From Manganitrophus sp963718695 (GTDB taxonomy: Bacteria > Nitrospirota > Nitrospiria > SBBL01 > Manganitrophaceae), in assembly GCA_963718695.1 (NCBI GenBank), contig OY970371.1:248001-312000 (forward strand): a stretch of 64,000 nucleotides of DNA. The letters are read 5' to 3'. Every line of letters starts with the position of its first letter. Within the stretch, counting starts at the first letter, position 1. A program made the position numbers and the translations under genes. Below are positions 7,082-15,060 of this stretch, piece after piece. The notes under the pieces are model-generated. The model was not told the DNA's origin, did not search any database, and saw nothing but the letters and a program-made list of their open reading frames with translations.

Positions 7082-8197
7082 CTAATAATTAAAAATCCTC
7101 GCCCCCGCCATCAAGGCAAGGACGATGATGAAGAGATAGACCCATGCTCCGATGAGGGTCGGGGCCGGCCTTCGGATTGGGCTGACTTCGGGATGGCGCT
7201 CGACGAACGGAACGAACGGCAGGAAGAGCAGAAAGAGGGTGAGCAGGATCAGCCCGATCGGAATCAACCGTCCCGGAAAGAACATCAGCCACTCATCGAC
7301 CGACCAGAAAAACCACTCCGGCCGGGGGATGATGCGGTCCGGCGGCGGCTGCTCCCCCTCAAAGGGGGAAAAAGGAAAGAGGATCGAGAAAAGCGAGACC
7401 ACCGTAATCAGGGAGAAGGCGACGATCAAATCCCGGAAGACTTGTGCCGGATAGAACGGCTCCGTTTCATCCGGGGTCATCTTGGTTACGATGATTGATT
7501 CCCGCGGGACCCCCTTGTTCGTCAGTGCCCGAATCTGATCGCGGTACTCGATGACCGAGCCGAAGAGCCCATGTTTTCGGATCAGATAGAGGTGGAGTGT
7601 GATTAAAATGCCGAGCACCAGCGGAAGGACCCAGACATGTAGGGCATAAAACCGGGTCAGCGTGAGGGTGCCGACATGTTCCCCTCCGAGAAGCGTGCTG
7701 CGGAGAAAGGGGCCGATCAAAGGAAAATAAGAGAGGGTATTTCCAAAGACCGTCCCGATCCAGTGGGCATTTTCATCCCACGGCAGCAGCCCGCCGGTCA
7801 AGCCGATACCGATCGTGGTCAAAAAGATCAAAGCGCCGATGATCCATGTCATCTCCCTCGGACGCTTAAATGAGCCGCTGACGAAGACGCGGAACATGTG
7901 AAGGCCGATGACGATGAAGAGGAGGTTCGCCGACCACCGGTGCATGCTCCGCAAGTACCAGCCGTAGCGGACCTGTTCGGTGATGTAGCGAATGGAGCTT
8001 TCGGCGAACTCCCCGTCGGGGACATAATAGAACATCAAAAAGGCGCCGGTGATGAACTGGATGGTGATCAGCGAGAGGGTGGCGCTTCCGAGCGTGTAAA
8101 ACCAGGCGCCCCGTTTGGGGAGCGGCTTCTGAAGCATTCGCTCGAAAATGTCGAGTCCGACCCGCTCATCGAACCAATCCCGAAGTGATTGTCTCAT
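7082..8197 (-). CDS. Cytochrome b, b6/subunit-IV fused type
   Basis: A 371-residue membrane protein, the diheme core of a quinol:acceptor oxidoreductase. The heme ligands His86, His100, His187 and His202 are visible; the 14-residue spacing in the second pair is the b6 type, not the mitochondrial b type. LLPWDE (137-142) and the quinol-site motif PEWFFW in the C-terminal half are present, so b6 and subunit IV are fused. At the position of chloroplast b6 Cys35, which holds heme c_n, there is Thr35, so that covalent heme should be absent. The start codon is preceded by the Rieske stop 9 nt upstream. Partners are the Rieske protein and the flanking CydA-like proteins. Confidence 0.93.
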   Translation of the reverse strand: MRQSLRDWFDERVGLDIFERMLQKPLPKRGAWFYTLGSATLSLITIQFITGAFLMFYYVPDGEFAESSIRYITEQVRYGWYLRSMHRWSANLLFIVIGLHMFRVFVSGSFKRPREMTWIIGALIFLTTIGIGLTGGLLPWDENAHWIGTVFGNTLSYFPLIGPFLRSTLLGGEHVGTLTLTRFYALHVWVLPLVLGILITLHLYLIRKHGLFGSVIEYRDQIRALTNKGVPRESIIVTKMTPDETEPFYPAQVFRDLIVAFSLITVVSLFSILFPFSPFEGEQPPPDRIIPRPEWFFWSVDEWLMFFPGRLIPIGLILLTLFLLFLPFVPFVERHPEVSPIRRPAPTLIGAWVYLFIIVLALMAGARIFNY

Positions 8198-8206
8198 TTT
8201 CAGACC

Positions 8207-8752
8207 TCAAACCGGTTTCCGAGGATCCTTCCATCCGACCTCGTAGACATTCGCCGGGTCTTTCAAATAGACCAGACCGTTCTCGACCTTATATTCGAGC
8301 TCCGCCAGATTTCGAGGGGGGGGGCCGCCGATCACCTCGCCGAAGTTGTTGTAGAGCCCGCCGTGGCAGGGGCAGATGATCATCTGTTTTGATTCGTCCC
8401 ACCCCGTCGGACAGCCGAGATGGGTGCAAAAAGAGGAGAAGAGGACCAGCTTGCCCCCTTTTCGGACCGCGAAAACCGATCGCGAGGTCTCCCGCGTCCG
8501 CCATCCTTCTTTGACCCAATAAGGAACCTCAAACATCCGGGGGAGATCTCCGATCGATTCCATCTCGGCGAGCGCGGCGACCGGGGCCCACCGGGTCGAC
8601 TGTGCGAGGTCTTGCCGGATTCGGAAAACCGGTGAGAGAATGTAGCCGATAATCGGCGCCGAGAGCATCAGGCCGATGGCGCCGAAGAGAGAGAAGATTG
8701 CCCGCTCCAGGAAACGGCGGCGATCGATCGGATTTTCCGTTGTCTGATTCAT
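8207..8752 (-). CDS. Rieske iron-sulfur protein
   Basis: A 181-residue electron-transfer subunit of the cytochrome b complex. The N-terminus has RRRFLE followed by a hydrophobic helix (residues 18-45), which looks like a Tat-type signal kept as a membrane anchor. The 2Fe-2S cluster ligands are Cys109/His111 in CTHLGC and Cys127/His130 in CPCHGG; Cys114 and Cys129 make the usual disulfide. The start at 8752 overlaps the stop of the upstream CydA-like gene (ATGA). A much longer open frame continues upstream, but that part is the shadow of the CydA-like gene. Confidence 0.95.
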   Translation of the reverse strand: MNQTTENPIDRRRFLERAIFSLFGAIGLMLSAPIIGYILSPVFRIRQDLAQSTRWAPVAALAEMESIGDLPRMFEVPYWVKEGWRTRETSRSVFAVRKGGKLVLFSSFCTHLGCPTGWDESKQMIICPCHGGLYNNFGEVIGGPPPRNLAELEYKVENGLVYLKDPANVYEVGWKDPRKPV

Positions 8753-9981
8753 CGCTCTACAAACTCCGAGACCGGTTGTTGTTCGTCGTGAAGGTGGATC
8801 TCTCCATAAATCGTATAAGGCCGCCGGGCCTGCTCCCGGATCACCCCCATCACCAGAAAGGTCGCCATGGCGCAACAGCCGACCGAGATGGCGAGCCACG
8901 GTCCCTGTCTTTTGAAAACGAACGGTTTTCCGCGCAGCACAACGAAGCTGAAATGGTAGAGCGTCATCAGCACCAGGGTGAAGGTGAGCCCTCGGCGAAG
9001 CCAGACCTGTTGCACGGTGAGAACCATCAGGGTCGCCGCGGCCAGGACCATCCCGTTGAGAATTCGGGAGCGCCGGGCGTTGGCGGAAATCTGGGCAAAA
9101 AATCGATTGCTCAAAAAGAAGAGCAGGCCGACTAGAAGGAACTGAACCCGCACCAGCCACTCCACCGGGCCGAAGAGGATTCGCTCGAACGCCTGCGGGT
9201 TCGCGCGCCGGATCTGGATGGAATAGAGCATGCCGGCCACCGGCTGAAGCATCAGGAGCCCTGTTCCGACGAGGACACCGAGCTGCATGACCCGGGTATA
9301 GTAGGCCTCCTCTTCCGGATTCGGAGCCGTGGAGAGGAGCCGGACGCCGCCGTAAAGACCGATGGCGTAAAAAGAAATAATCAGGTTGCCGACGAAGCGG
9401 TGGAGCACCAACGGGATCCAGGTCGGATTGAGCAGGAAAGAGAGGCGCGCCGCGTCGAATCGGGGAAGCCCCGCGAGGCTGCGCTCGGGCGGGGTCAACA
9501 TATAGGAGCCGATGCCGTCGAGGAGCGCGCCCCAGGTCACAATTAAAAGGGCGGCGATGGTTCCCCAGGCGATATGCCGTTTAATGCTCTTTTCCCTCAT
9601 GGTCTCCCATCGGTACCAGTACGTATAAAAGAAAAAAATATGGAGGAAGAAGACAACGATCGCGAGATAAATTCCCAGCTCGAATCGTCTGAAGATGATC
9701 ACGGTGGAGACCGGAAAAAGTCCGATGAAAAGCTCGACCATGATCACGGCGAAAACAGCGCTGACGCTGAAGACGACCGCGACAAAACGGACCAGTGATC
9801 GGCCGAGCCGGGCGTAGAACGGATCTCGCATCCCCAGATATTCAAAGAGGGGGGCGAGGACGATAAATCCCACGGTCAGACCGGCCAACAAGATATGGAG
9901 CAGACTGAACAGTCCGACGGCCCCGCTGTTGCCCAGGAGCGGGAACTGGATTGGAGGAAGGCGAAGCTCACTTCCAGGCAT
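8749..9981 (-). CDS. Cytochrome bd-like protein, CydA-related (promoter-proximal copy)
   Basis: A 410-residue polytopic protein, diverged from the distal copy. His29 (LLHILLAG) and His193 (VLHRFVGN) match the CydA heme ligands, and Glu100 (RRFELG) matches Glu99. The second Glu of the pair is replaced by Ile/Val, with a His at 113 instead. The C-terminal block IREQARRPYTIYG keeps the conserved Glu and Arg-Pro. There is no Q-loop and no CydB. Loss of the second Glu suggests that the high-spin heme site or proton route is changed. GGAG lies 4 nt before the ATG. It is cotranscribed with the receiver-like gene 29 nt upstream and overlaps the Rieske gene. Confidence 0.8.
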   Translation of the reverse strand: MPGSELRLPPIQFPLLGNSGAVGLFSLLHILLAGLTVGFIVLAPLFEYLGMRDPFYARLGRSLVRFVAVVFSVSAVFAVIMVELFIGLFPVSTVIIFRRFELGIYLAIVVFFLHIFFFYTYWYRWETMREKSIKRHIAWGTIAALLIVTWGALLDGIGSYMLTPPERSLAGLPRFDAARLSFLLNPTWIPLVLHRFVGNLIISFYAIGLYGGVRLLSTAPNPEEEAYYTRVMQLGVLVGTGLLMLQPVAGMLYSIQIRRANPQAFERILFGPVEWLVRVQFLLVGLLFFLSNRFFAQISANARRSRILNGMVLAAATLMVLTVQQVWLRRGLTFTLVLMTLYHFSFVVLRGKPFVFKRQGPWLAISVGCCAMATFLVMGVIREQARRPYTIYGEIHLHDEQQPVSEFVER

Positions 9982-10010
9982 GAGTCTCCTATGCTAGCGT
10001 TCCTTCCGGA

Positions 10011-10385
10011 TTAGTGTGTCCTCTGGGAGTGCCGGGGGGAGGACTCCAAATCAGCGAGGAACCGGTAGAGCTCATCGCTGCTGATCGGTTCCTTCAAAAA
10101 GCAGACGTTCGGCATCTCCGGCAGGGAGGCCGGAAAGCGGTCGCTGCAGAGGACAACCGCCGTCGCCGACGGCCGGAGATCTTGTAGATTCATCAGAAAT
10201 TCCAGGGCATCCATTCCCGACATCTGGTCTTTTAACAGGATGACATCGACCGGAAGTCTCTTCAGGAAAGAGAGGGCGTCCACTGCCTCGTGGATCAATA
10301 CGATATTATAGGTTGCCCCGAGATAGGTGAACCGATCCAGCTCGTCGTAACCCTGGTCCAATACCATTAAATTTTTTTCATACAT
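10011..10385 (-). CDS. Receiver-like domain protein, first gene of the respiratory operon
   Basis: A 124-residue single-domain protein with the fold pattern of a CheY-like receiver. In the usual phosphorylation loop the sequence is LLKDQMSGMDA. Counting back from the conserved GMD, the phospho-acceptor position holds Lys, with Asp displaced by one. The N-terminal acidic pair is not clear either, while the conserved Lys-Pro region (FLKEP) remains. It may be a pseudo-receiver acting by protein contact. The ATG at 10385 is preferred to a TTG at 10400 because AGGAGAGGG lies between them. A sigma-54 promoter lies about 40 nt upstream. Confidence 0.65.
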   Translation of the reverse strand: MYEKNLMVLDQGYDELDRFTYLGATYNIVLIHEAVDALSFLKRLPVDVILLKDQMSGMDALEFLMNLQDLRPSATAVVLCSDRFPASLPEMPNVCFLKEPISSDELYRFLADLESSPRHSQRTH

Positions 10386-10421
10386 TGCCCCTCTCCTCAA
10401 ATAATCTATTGGGATGGTAGA

Positions 10422-10440
10422 AAAGCAATATCCGTACCCC
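10422..10440 (-). promoter_or_regulatory. Sigma-54 promoter of the receiver/bd/Rieske/cytochrome b operon
   Basis: On the minus strand: GGTACG, four bases, then TTGCT. This has the exact GG-N10-GC spacing and one mismatch to the core GGCACG-N4-TTGC. The expected transcript start near 10413 gives a leader of about 28 nt to the ATG at 10385. A sigma-54 activator gene ends 187 bp upstream on the same strand, which strengthens the call. Confidence 0.65.
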
Positions 10441-10626
10441 TTTCGGCAGAGGGATTTAGAAGGGCTTCCGACATCATTTAAGGGGATTCAGGATACGTGC
10501 AGGGGAGCGAACGATGCTTCAGATAAGGAGTCGTGAAATAAGTGCTCACCCCCCCCTTCTCAGCAGGAGGATGGGGAAGAATTTACGCAGGAAAATGAAA
10601 AAAGCGTTTCCAGAGAGGACTGAAGA

Positions 10627-11562
10627 TCAGACTTTGATATTCAATTGCTGGATCTTATTGTAAAGCGACCTGCGGCTGATTCCCAGGATTTTCGCCGTCG
10701 CCGTCTTGTTTCCCTTCCGATCTTTCAGTGTCCGGATAATGAGGGTCTTCTCGGCGTCTCCCAAGGAGGTCCCCACGTCGAAGACGATTTTATTGTTGGG
10801 AACACTCTTCAACTGAAAGCGCCGCGGGAGGTATTCGGGAATGATGACGTTGCGGGGGGTCAGCAACACCGCCCGCTGGATCACATTCTTCAGCTCGCGG
10901 ACATTGCCCGGCCAGGGATAATTAACGAAGAGATCGAGCGCCTCGGTGGAAAACTCGGTAATGCTCTTTTTATATTTCTCGTTGTACTCGCTCAGGAACT
11001 CTTTAGCCAGGAGCGGGATATCTTCCTTTCGCTCTTGAAGCGACGGAAGCCGGATGATGAATCCCTCCAGGCGGAAATAGAGATCTTTACGGAAAGTCTC
11101 CTTCTGAACGGCGGCCTGCAGATCTTCATTCGTGGCGCAGAGGATCCGAACCTCCACGTGGATCAGGTCTTTTCCGCCCACACGGTAGAAGGCTTTGTCT
11201 TCGATCGCCCGCAGGAGGGTCACCTGCGTCTTCTGATCCATCGTTCCGATCTCGTCGAGGAAGAGGGTTCCGCCGTCGGCGCGCTCGAAGGCGCCGGAAG
11301 TCTGGGCATGCGCCCCGGTGAAGGCGCCGCGCTCGTGTCCGAAGAGTTCGTTCGCGACCAGATCGGGGGTCAGCGCGCCGATGTTCACCGGAATAAAAGG
11401 GCCCTTCCGTCGAACGCTGGCGTTGTGAATGGCACGGGCGGCCAATTCCTTCCCCGTGCCGCTCTCTCCGATGATCATGACGGAGAGATCGGTTTCCGCG
11501 GCGAGCCGGATCATCTTGAAGACTTCCATCATCGGCTCGCTTTTACCGATGATCTCTTTCAT
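10627..11562 (-). CDS. Sigma-54-dependent transcription activator lacking a receiver domain
   Basis: A 311-residue enhancer-binding protein made of an AAA+ domain and a Fis-type helix-turn-helix. Walker A is GESGTGKE (about 32-39), the sigma-54 contact loop is GAFTGA, Walker B is GGTLFLDEIG, and the C-terminal TATAKILGISRRSLYNKIQQL binds DNA. There is no N-terminal sensor or receiver domain, so activity may be set by a partner; the receiver-like gene downstream is a candidate. AAGGAG lies 8 nt before the ATG at 11562; an in-frame ATG at 11601 is the alternative (13 residues longer). The likely target is the sigma-54 promoter at 10422. Confidence 0.88.
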   Translation of the reverse strand: MKEIIGKSEPMMEVFKMIRLAAETDLSVMIIGESGTGKELAARAIHNASVRRKGPFIPVNIGALTPDLVANELFGHERGAFTGAHAQTSGAFERADGGTLFLDEIGTMDQKTQVTLLRAIEDKAFYRVGGKDLIHVEVRILCATNEDLQAAVQKETFRKDLYFRLEGFIIRLPSLQERKEDIPLLAKEFLSEYNEKYKKSITEFSTEALDLFVNYPWPGNVRELKNVIQRAVLLTPRNVIIPEYLPRRFQLKSVPNNKIVFDVGTSLGDAEKTLIIRTLKDRKGNKTATAKILGISRRSLYNKIQQLNIKV

Positions 11563-11603
11563 TGATAATGCTCCTTCATTTCGATCGTTCTTTACATCCA
11601 TAA

Positions 11604-12566
11604 TCAGTTGACTCCCTCTCTCGGACGTCGGTGAAGTTCGGCGGGTCGGAGATGGCACGCGACGAAGTGCTCCGGCTCCGCTTCAACCAACTGAGGCGCT
11701 TCGTCCTGTCGGTGATCGCAATAGGGTTTAAAGGAAGCGCCCGGCGTGCCGCCGGGGCGATCCCGTTTTTTTCGAAGGCGAGGATCGGGCACCGGAACGG
11801 CCGAGAGCAACTCCCGGGTGTAGGGGTGAAGGGGATGCTGATAGAGCACCTCGCTTTTGGCCAGCTCCACGATGATCCCCAGGTACATGACGGCGGTCCG
11901 GTCGGCAAAGCTCTCGACCAGAGAGAGGTCGTGCGCAATGAAGAGATAAGAGAGGCCGAAGGTTTCCTGAAGATCGGCGAGCAGCTCCATCACTTGCGCC
12001 TGTACCGACACATCGAGCGCGGAGACCGGCTCATCGGCCACCACCAATTCGGGGTGGAGGATCATCGCCCGGGCGATCCCGACCCGCTGGCGTTGCCCCC
12101 CCGAGAATTCGTGTGGATAACGATTCAAAATAGAGGGGCCCAGCCCAACCCGCTGGAGGATCGACGCCACCCGCTCCCGCCGCTCCTCGCGCGAGAGGGA
12201 GAAGTGGATATCGAGCGGCTCCGCGACGATATCCAAGATGGTCATGCGCGGATTCAGGGAAGCATAAGGGTCTTGGAAGATGATCTGGAGCTTCTGCCGC
12301 ATCCGCCGCATCTCTTCCTTGGGGAGCGTAAGGAGGTTCATCCCCTTGAAGCGAACCTCTCCGGAAGTCGGCTCGATCAGGCGAAGGATCGAACGGGCCA
12401 GCGTGCTCTTGCCGGAGCCGCTTTCACCGACCAGGCCGACGGTCTCCCCTGGACGAAGGACCAAATCGACCCCGTCTACGGCGGGGTGGACACCCTCTTG
12501 CCGATTGAAGAATCCCCCTTTGTTGATCGGGAAATATTTTTTGAGTTTTTTGACTTCGAGCAGCAT
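11604..12566 (-). CDS. ABC transporter ATPase, oligopeptide/dipeptide (OppF/DppF) type
   Basis: A 320-residue ATP-binding subunit of a peptide-type importer. Walker A GESGSGKST (about 49-57), Q-loop FQDPYASLNPR, signature FSGGQRQR, Walker B LVVADEPVSALD and the switch His in AHDLS are all present. The usual C-terminal Cys cluster (GC-F-PRC-C) is not recognisable; the tail ends SFKPYCDH..EAPQLVEAEPEHFVACH, as if the Cys motif had decayed. No substrate-binding protein or permease gene is in the window, so its partners must lie elsewhere. It follows the OppD-type gene; the AT-rich spacer belongs to a repeat element. Confidence 0.85.
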   Translation of the reverse strand: MLLEVKKLKKYFPINKGGFFNRQEGVHPAVDGVDLVLRPGETVGLVGESGSGKSTLARSILRLIEPTSGEVRFKGMNLLTLPKEEMRRMRQKLQIIFQDPYASLNPRMTILDIVAEPLDIHFSLSREERRERVASILQRVGLGPSILNRYPHEFSGGQRQRVGIARAMILHPELVVADEPVSALDVSVQAQVMELLADLQETFGLSYLFIAHDLSLVESFADRTAVMYLGIIVELAKSEVLYQHPLHPYTRELLSAVPVPDPRLRKKRDRPGGTPGASFKPYCDHRQDEAPQLVEAEPEHFVACHLRPAELHRRPREGVN

Positions 12567-12591
12567 ATTTTTTAAGGTGAAGCGGTCCGCT

Positions 12592-12680
12592 TTCAGCGCT
12601 CAGCTTGAGGCATACAAAAAAGTGTGGTTTTAGGAGATCGGCTCTTCACTGACGGCTGATGGCTGACGGCTGAATGCTTC
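12592..12680. repeat. Inverted repeat with heptamer-periodic arms (TCAGCNN units)
   Basis: The left arm near 12592-12606 reads TCAGCGC, TCAGCTT. The complement of the right arm near 12648-12680 reads TCAGCCG, TCAGCCA, TCAGCCG. The element fills the gap between the two ABC ATPase genes and its right arm encodes the last residues of the OppD-type protein. Confidence 0.6.
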
Positions 12681-13502
12681 TTTTCTATTTTTGGACCATT
12701 TCTTTGTTTCGCCCAGGCGGGGAACCGCCGCCAGGAGCTGCTGCGTGTAGGGATGCTGCGGCTTTTCAAAGAGCGAAAAGACATCGGCCGTTTCCACCAC
12801 CCGCCCCGCTTTCATCACGACGACACGTTGTGCCGTCTCTGCGATGATACCGAGATTATGGGTGATTAGCAAGACAGCCATCCCGATCTCCTCTTGCAAT
12901 TTACGGATGAGGTCGAGGATCTGCCGTTGGATCGTGACATCGAGCGCCGTGGTCGGCTCATCTGCGATTAAAATATCGGGGCGCAGGGCGAGCGCCATCG
13001 CGATCATCACCCGCTGCCGCATCCCGCCGGAGAGCTGGTGCGGGTACTCCCGAACCCGCCGCTCGGGGGCGGGGATCTCCACCTTCCGAAGCATCTCGAT
13101 CGACTGGTTCATCGCCTCTTTTTTGCTGACCTCTTCATGGAGAACGACCCCCTCGGCGATCTGCTCCCCGATCGTCAGGACCGGATTCAGCGAGGTCATC
13201 GGCTCTTGAAAGATCATCGAGATTCGATTCCCGCGAATCTTCCGCATCTCTTTTTCCGGAAGCTCCAGAAGGTTTCTCCCTTCGAAGAGAATATTCCCGC
13301 CGACAATCTTCCCCGGAGGATCGGGGACCAGCCGGAGGATCGAAAGGGCGGTGACGCTTTTTCCCGATCCGCTCTCTCCCACCAGTCCCAAGGTTTCGCC
13401 CCGGTGAAGATCGAAGCTCACCTCTTCCACGGCGGGAACCACCCCTTCCATCAGATAGAAGTGGGTCTTGAGCTGTTGGACTTGCAGGATCGGCTCCGGC
13501 AT
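12630..13502 (-). CDS. ABC transporter ATPase, oligopeptide/dipeptide (OppD/DppD) type
   Basis: A 290-residue ATP-binding subunit paired with the OppF-type protein downstream. Walker A GESGSGKSV, Q-loop FQEPMTSLNPV, signature LSGGMRQR, Walker B ILIADEPTTALD and switch His (ITHNLG) are intact. It is about 30 residues shorter than usual: the Cys-containing tail is replaced by AFSRQPSAVSEEPIS, which is translated from the heptamer repeat. The ATG at 13502 is preferred because GGAG lies 6 nt upstream; the ATG at 13514 has none. Peptide import is known for the family; the actual substrate is unknown. Confidence 0.85.
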   Translation of the reverse strand: MPEPILQVQQLKTHFYLMEGVVPAVEEVSFDLHRGETLGLVGESGSGKSVTALSILRLVPDPPGKIVGGNILFEGRNLLELPEKEMRKIRGNRISMIFQEPMTSLNPVLTIGEQIAEGVVLHEEVSKKEAMNQSIEMLRKVEIPAPERRVREYPHQLSGGMRQRVMIAMALALRPDILIADEPTTALDVTIQRQILDLIRKLQEEIGMAVLLITHNLGIIAETAQRVVVMKAGRVVETADVFSLFEKPQHPYTQQLLAAVPRLGETKKWSKNRKEAFSRQPSAVSEEPIS

Positions 13503-13530
13503 TCGGGTCTCCATTGTTGTCGATTCGTGG

Positions 13531-13552
13531 GGGCAGGCCCCTGTGCCTGCCC
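13531..13552. repeat. Perfect GC-rich hairpin between operons
   Basis: GGGCAGGC at 13531-13538 and GCCTGCCC at 13545-13552 form an 8-bp stem with a 6-nt loop. It lies between the E2 stop codon and the OppD-type start and could end the 2-oxoacid dehydrogenase transcript. There is no T run. Confidence 0.45.
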
Positions 13553-13598
13553 TGTCTTCATTTGGGGAATAATGCGGGCGGCCACAGGGGGGCCCCCC

Positions 13599-15005
13599 CT
13601 ATAGTTGGAACCGTCCTTCCTCCAAAATTTCTTTCACCCGGTGAAGAAAGGCATTTCCGGTGGCGCCGTCGATCACTCGGTGATCATAGGAGAGGGCGAG
13701 GTACATCATCGGCCGGACGGCGATCGACTCGGTTCCGTCGACCTCGATCACCACCGGCCGCTTGACGATCTCCCCCATCCGGAGAATCCCGACCTGGGGT
13801 TGAAAAATGATCGGGGTGCCGAAGAGGTTCCCTTCCCGGCCCGGATTCGAGATCGTAAACGATCCGCCGGTGATCTCGTCGGGACCCAGTGTTCCCCGGC
13901 GCGCCTTCTCCGCCAGCTCGGCCGCCGCCCGGGAGAGCCCGGCGAGCGACATCTCGTGGGCCCGCCGAATGACCGGAACCATCAATCCCTTCTCGGTCTC
14001 CACGGCGATTCCCATATGAATCTCTTTTCGGATGATGAGGCTGTCATCCACGACGGCGGCATTCAGGGTCGGGTGCTCCCGGATCGCCTGGACCGCGGCC
14101 GCGATGAGGAAGGGGAGATAGGTCAGCTCCTGACCGGTCTGCTCTTTGATCGACCCCTTCTTCTCTTTTCGCAGCCGGACGACTTTCGCCATGTCGACCT
14201 CCGCCACGGTGGCGACATGCGGCGCGGTCCGCTTGCTATAGACCATATGCTCGGCGATCATCTTCCGGAGGCGGGAGAAAGGGATCACCTGATCTCCCTC
14301 TTTCGGCTCGTACCGCGGGATCTTGAACTCTTTGAACTGGAGCGTTTCGGCGGGGAGCGGCGCCGGTTTGGCGGCCTCGTGAGAGGGGCGAGAGGGGACC
14401 GGAGAGGCAGGTGCGCGCTGTTCCTCCGCCGGTAGGGTCTCTTCCTCCCCGACGTAGCGGAGAATATCTTGCTTGGTGATCCGTCCGCCGAGGCCGGTTC
14501 CCTGCACCTGCGAGAGATCGACCTGGTGCTCCTCGGCCAATTTTCGAACGAGCGGGGAGATCCGTCCGATGTCCCCGCCGTCCCGTTTCGCTTCGTCTCT
14601 GTCTGACTTTTCCGCCGGTTTTTCCGGAGAAGGCGCCGTCGGCGGCGGGGCGGGACGGGCCGATGCGGCCGTCGTCGGAGGGCGTTCCGACTCCGGGGGA
14701 CGTCCCGGCGTCGTGGCGGGAGGACGTTGCACTTCAGGGGGCTTGGCCGCTTCCCGCTCCGCCTCTTTCCCCTCTCCGATGACGGCGAGCTCGGCCCCGA
14801 TCGAAACGGTCTCTCCCTCTGGGACGTAGATTTTGGTCAAGGTTCCGGCGCCGGGAGAGGGGATTTCCACGTCGACCTTATCGGTCGAGATCTCCGCGAT
14901 CGGCTGGTCGGTCTCGACACGGTCCCCTTCCCGGACCAACCACTTCGCGACCTTCCCCTCGACAACACTCTCTCCCATTTGGGGCATAACGACTTTTGTA
15001 GACAT
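13599..15005 (-). CDS. 2-oxoacid dehydrogenase E2, dihydrolipoamide acyltransferase
   Basis: A 468-residue E2 core enzyme that transfers the acyl group from E1 to CoA. Domains in order: a lipoyl domain (1-80, lipoylated Lys43 in STDKVDVE), a Pro/Ala-rich hinge (80-150), a peripheral subunit-binding domain (about 158-195, RISPLVRKLAEEHQVDL), a second hinge, and the catalytic domain (250-468) with DHRVIDG near residue 442. It is the last gene of an E1alpha-E1beta-E2 operon; no E3 is in the window. Pyruvate or branched-chain 2-oxoacids are both possible substrates. The ATG at 15005 is supported by the lipoyl domain starting there; the longer frame upstream is E1beta shadow. Confidence 0.93.
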   Translation of the reverse strand: MSTKVVMPQMGESVVEGKVAKWLVREGDRVETDQPIAEISTDKVDVEIPSPGAGTLTKIYVPEGETVSIGAELAVIGEGKEAEREAAKPPEVQRPPATTPGRPPESERPPTTAASARPAPPPTAPSPEKPAEKSDRDEAKRDGGDIGRISPLVRKLAEEHQVDLSQVQGTGLGGRITKQDILRYVGEEETLPAEEQRAPASPVPSRPSHEAAKPAPLPAETLQFKEFKIPRYEPKEGDQVIPFSRLRKMIAEHMVYSKRTAPHVATVAEVDMAKVVRLRKEKKGSIKEQTGQELTYLPFLIAAAVQAIREHPTLNAAVVDDSLIIRKEIHMGIAVETEKGLMVPVIRRAHEMSLAGLSRAAAELAEKARRGTLGPDEITGGSFTISNPGREGNLFGTPIIFQPQVGILRMGEIVKRPVVIEVDGTESIAVRPMMYLALSYDHRVIDGATGNAFLHRVKEILEEGRFQL

Positions 15006-15060
15006 CTTTTTCCCTCTGAATATGTGGGGAGGGACATTCCTGTCCCGACTCTTAAGAAAA

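Noticed and set aside
11604..13502. Complete Opp/Dpp transport operon
   Set aside because: Only the two ATPase genes are here; no permease or binding-protein gene is found in the window.
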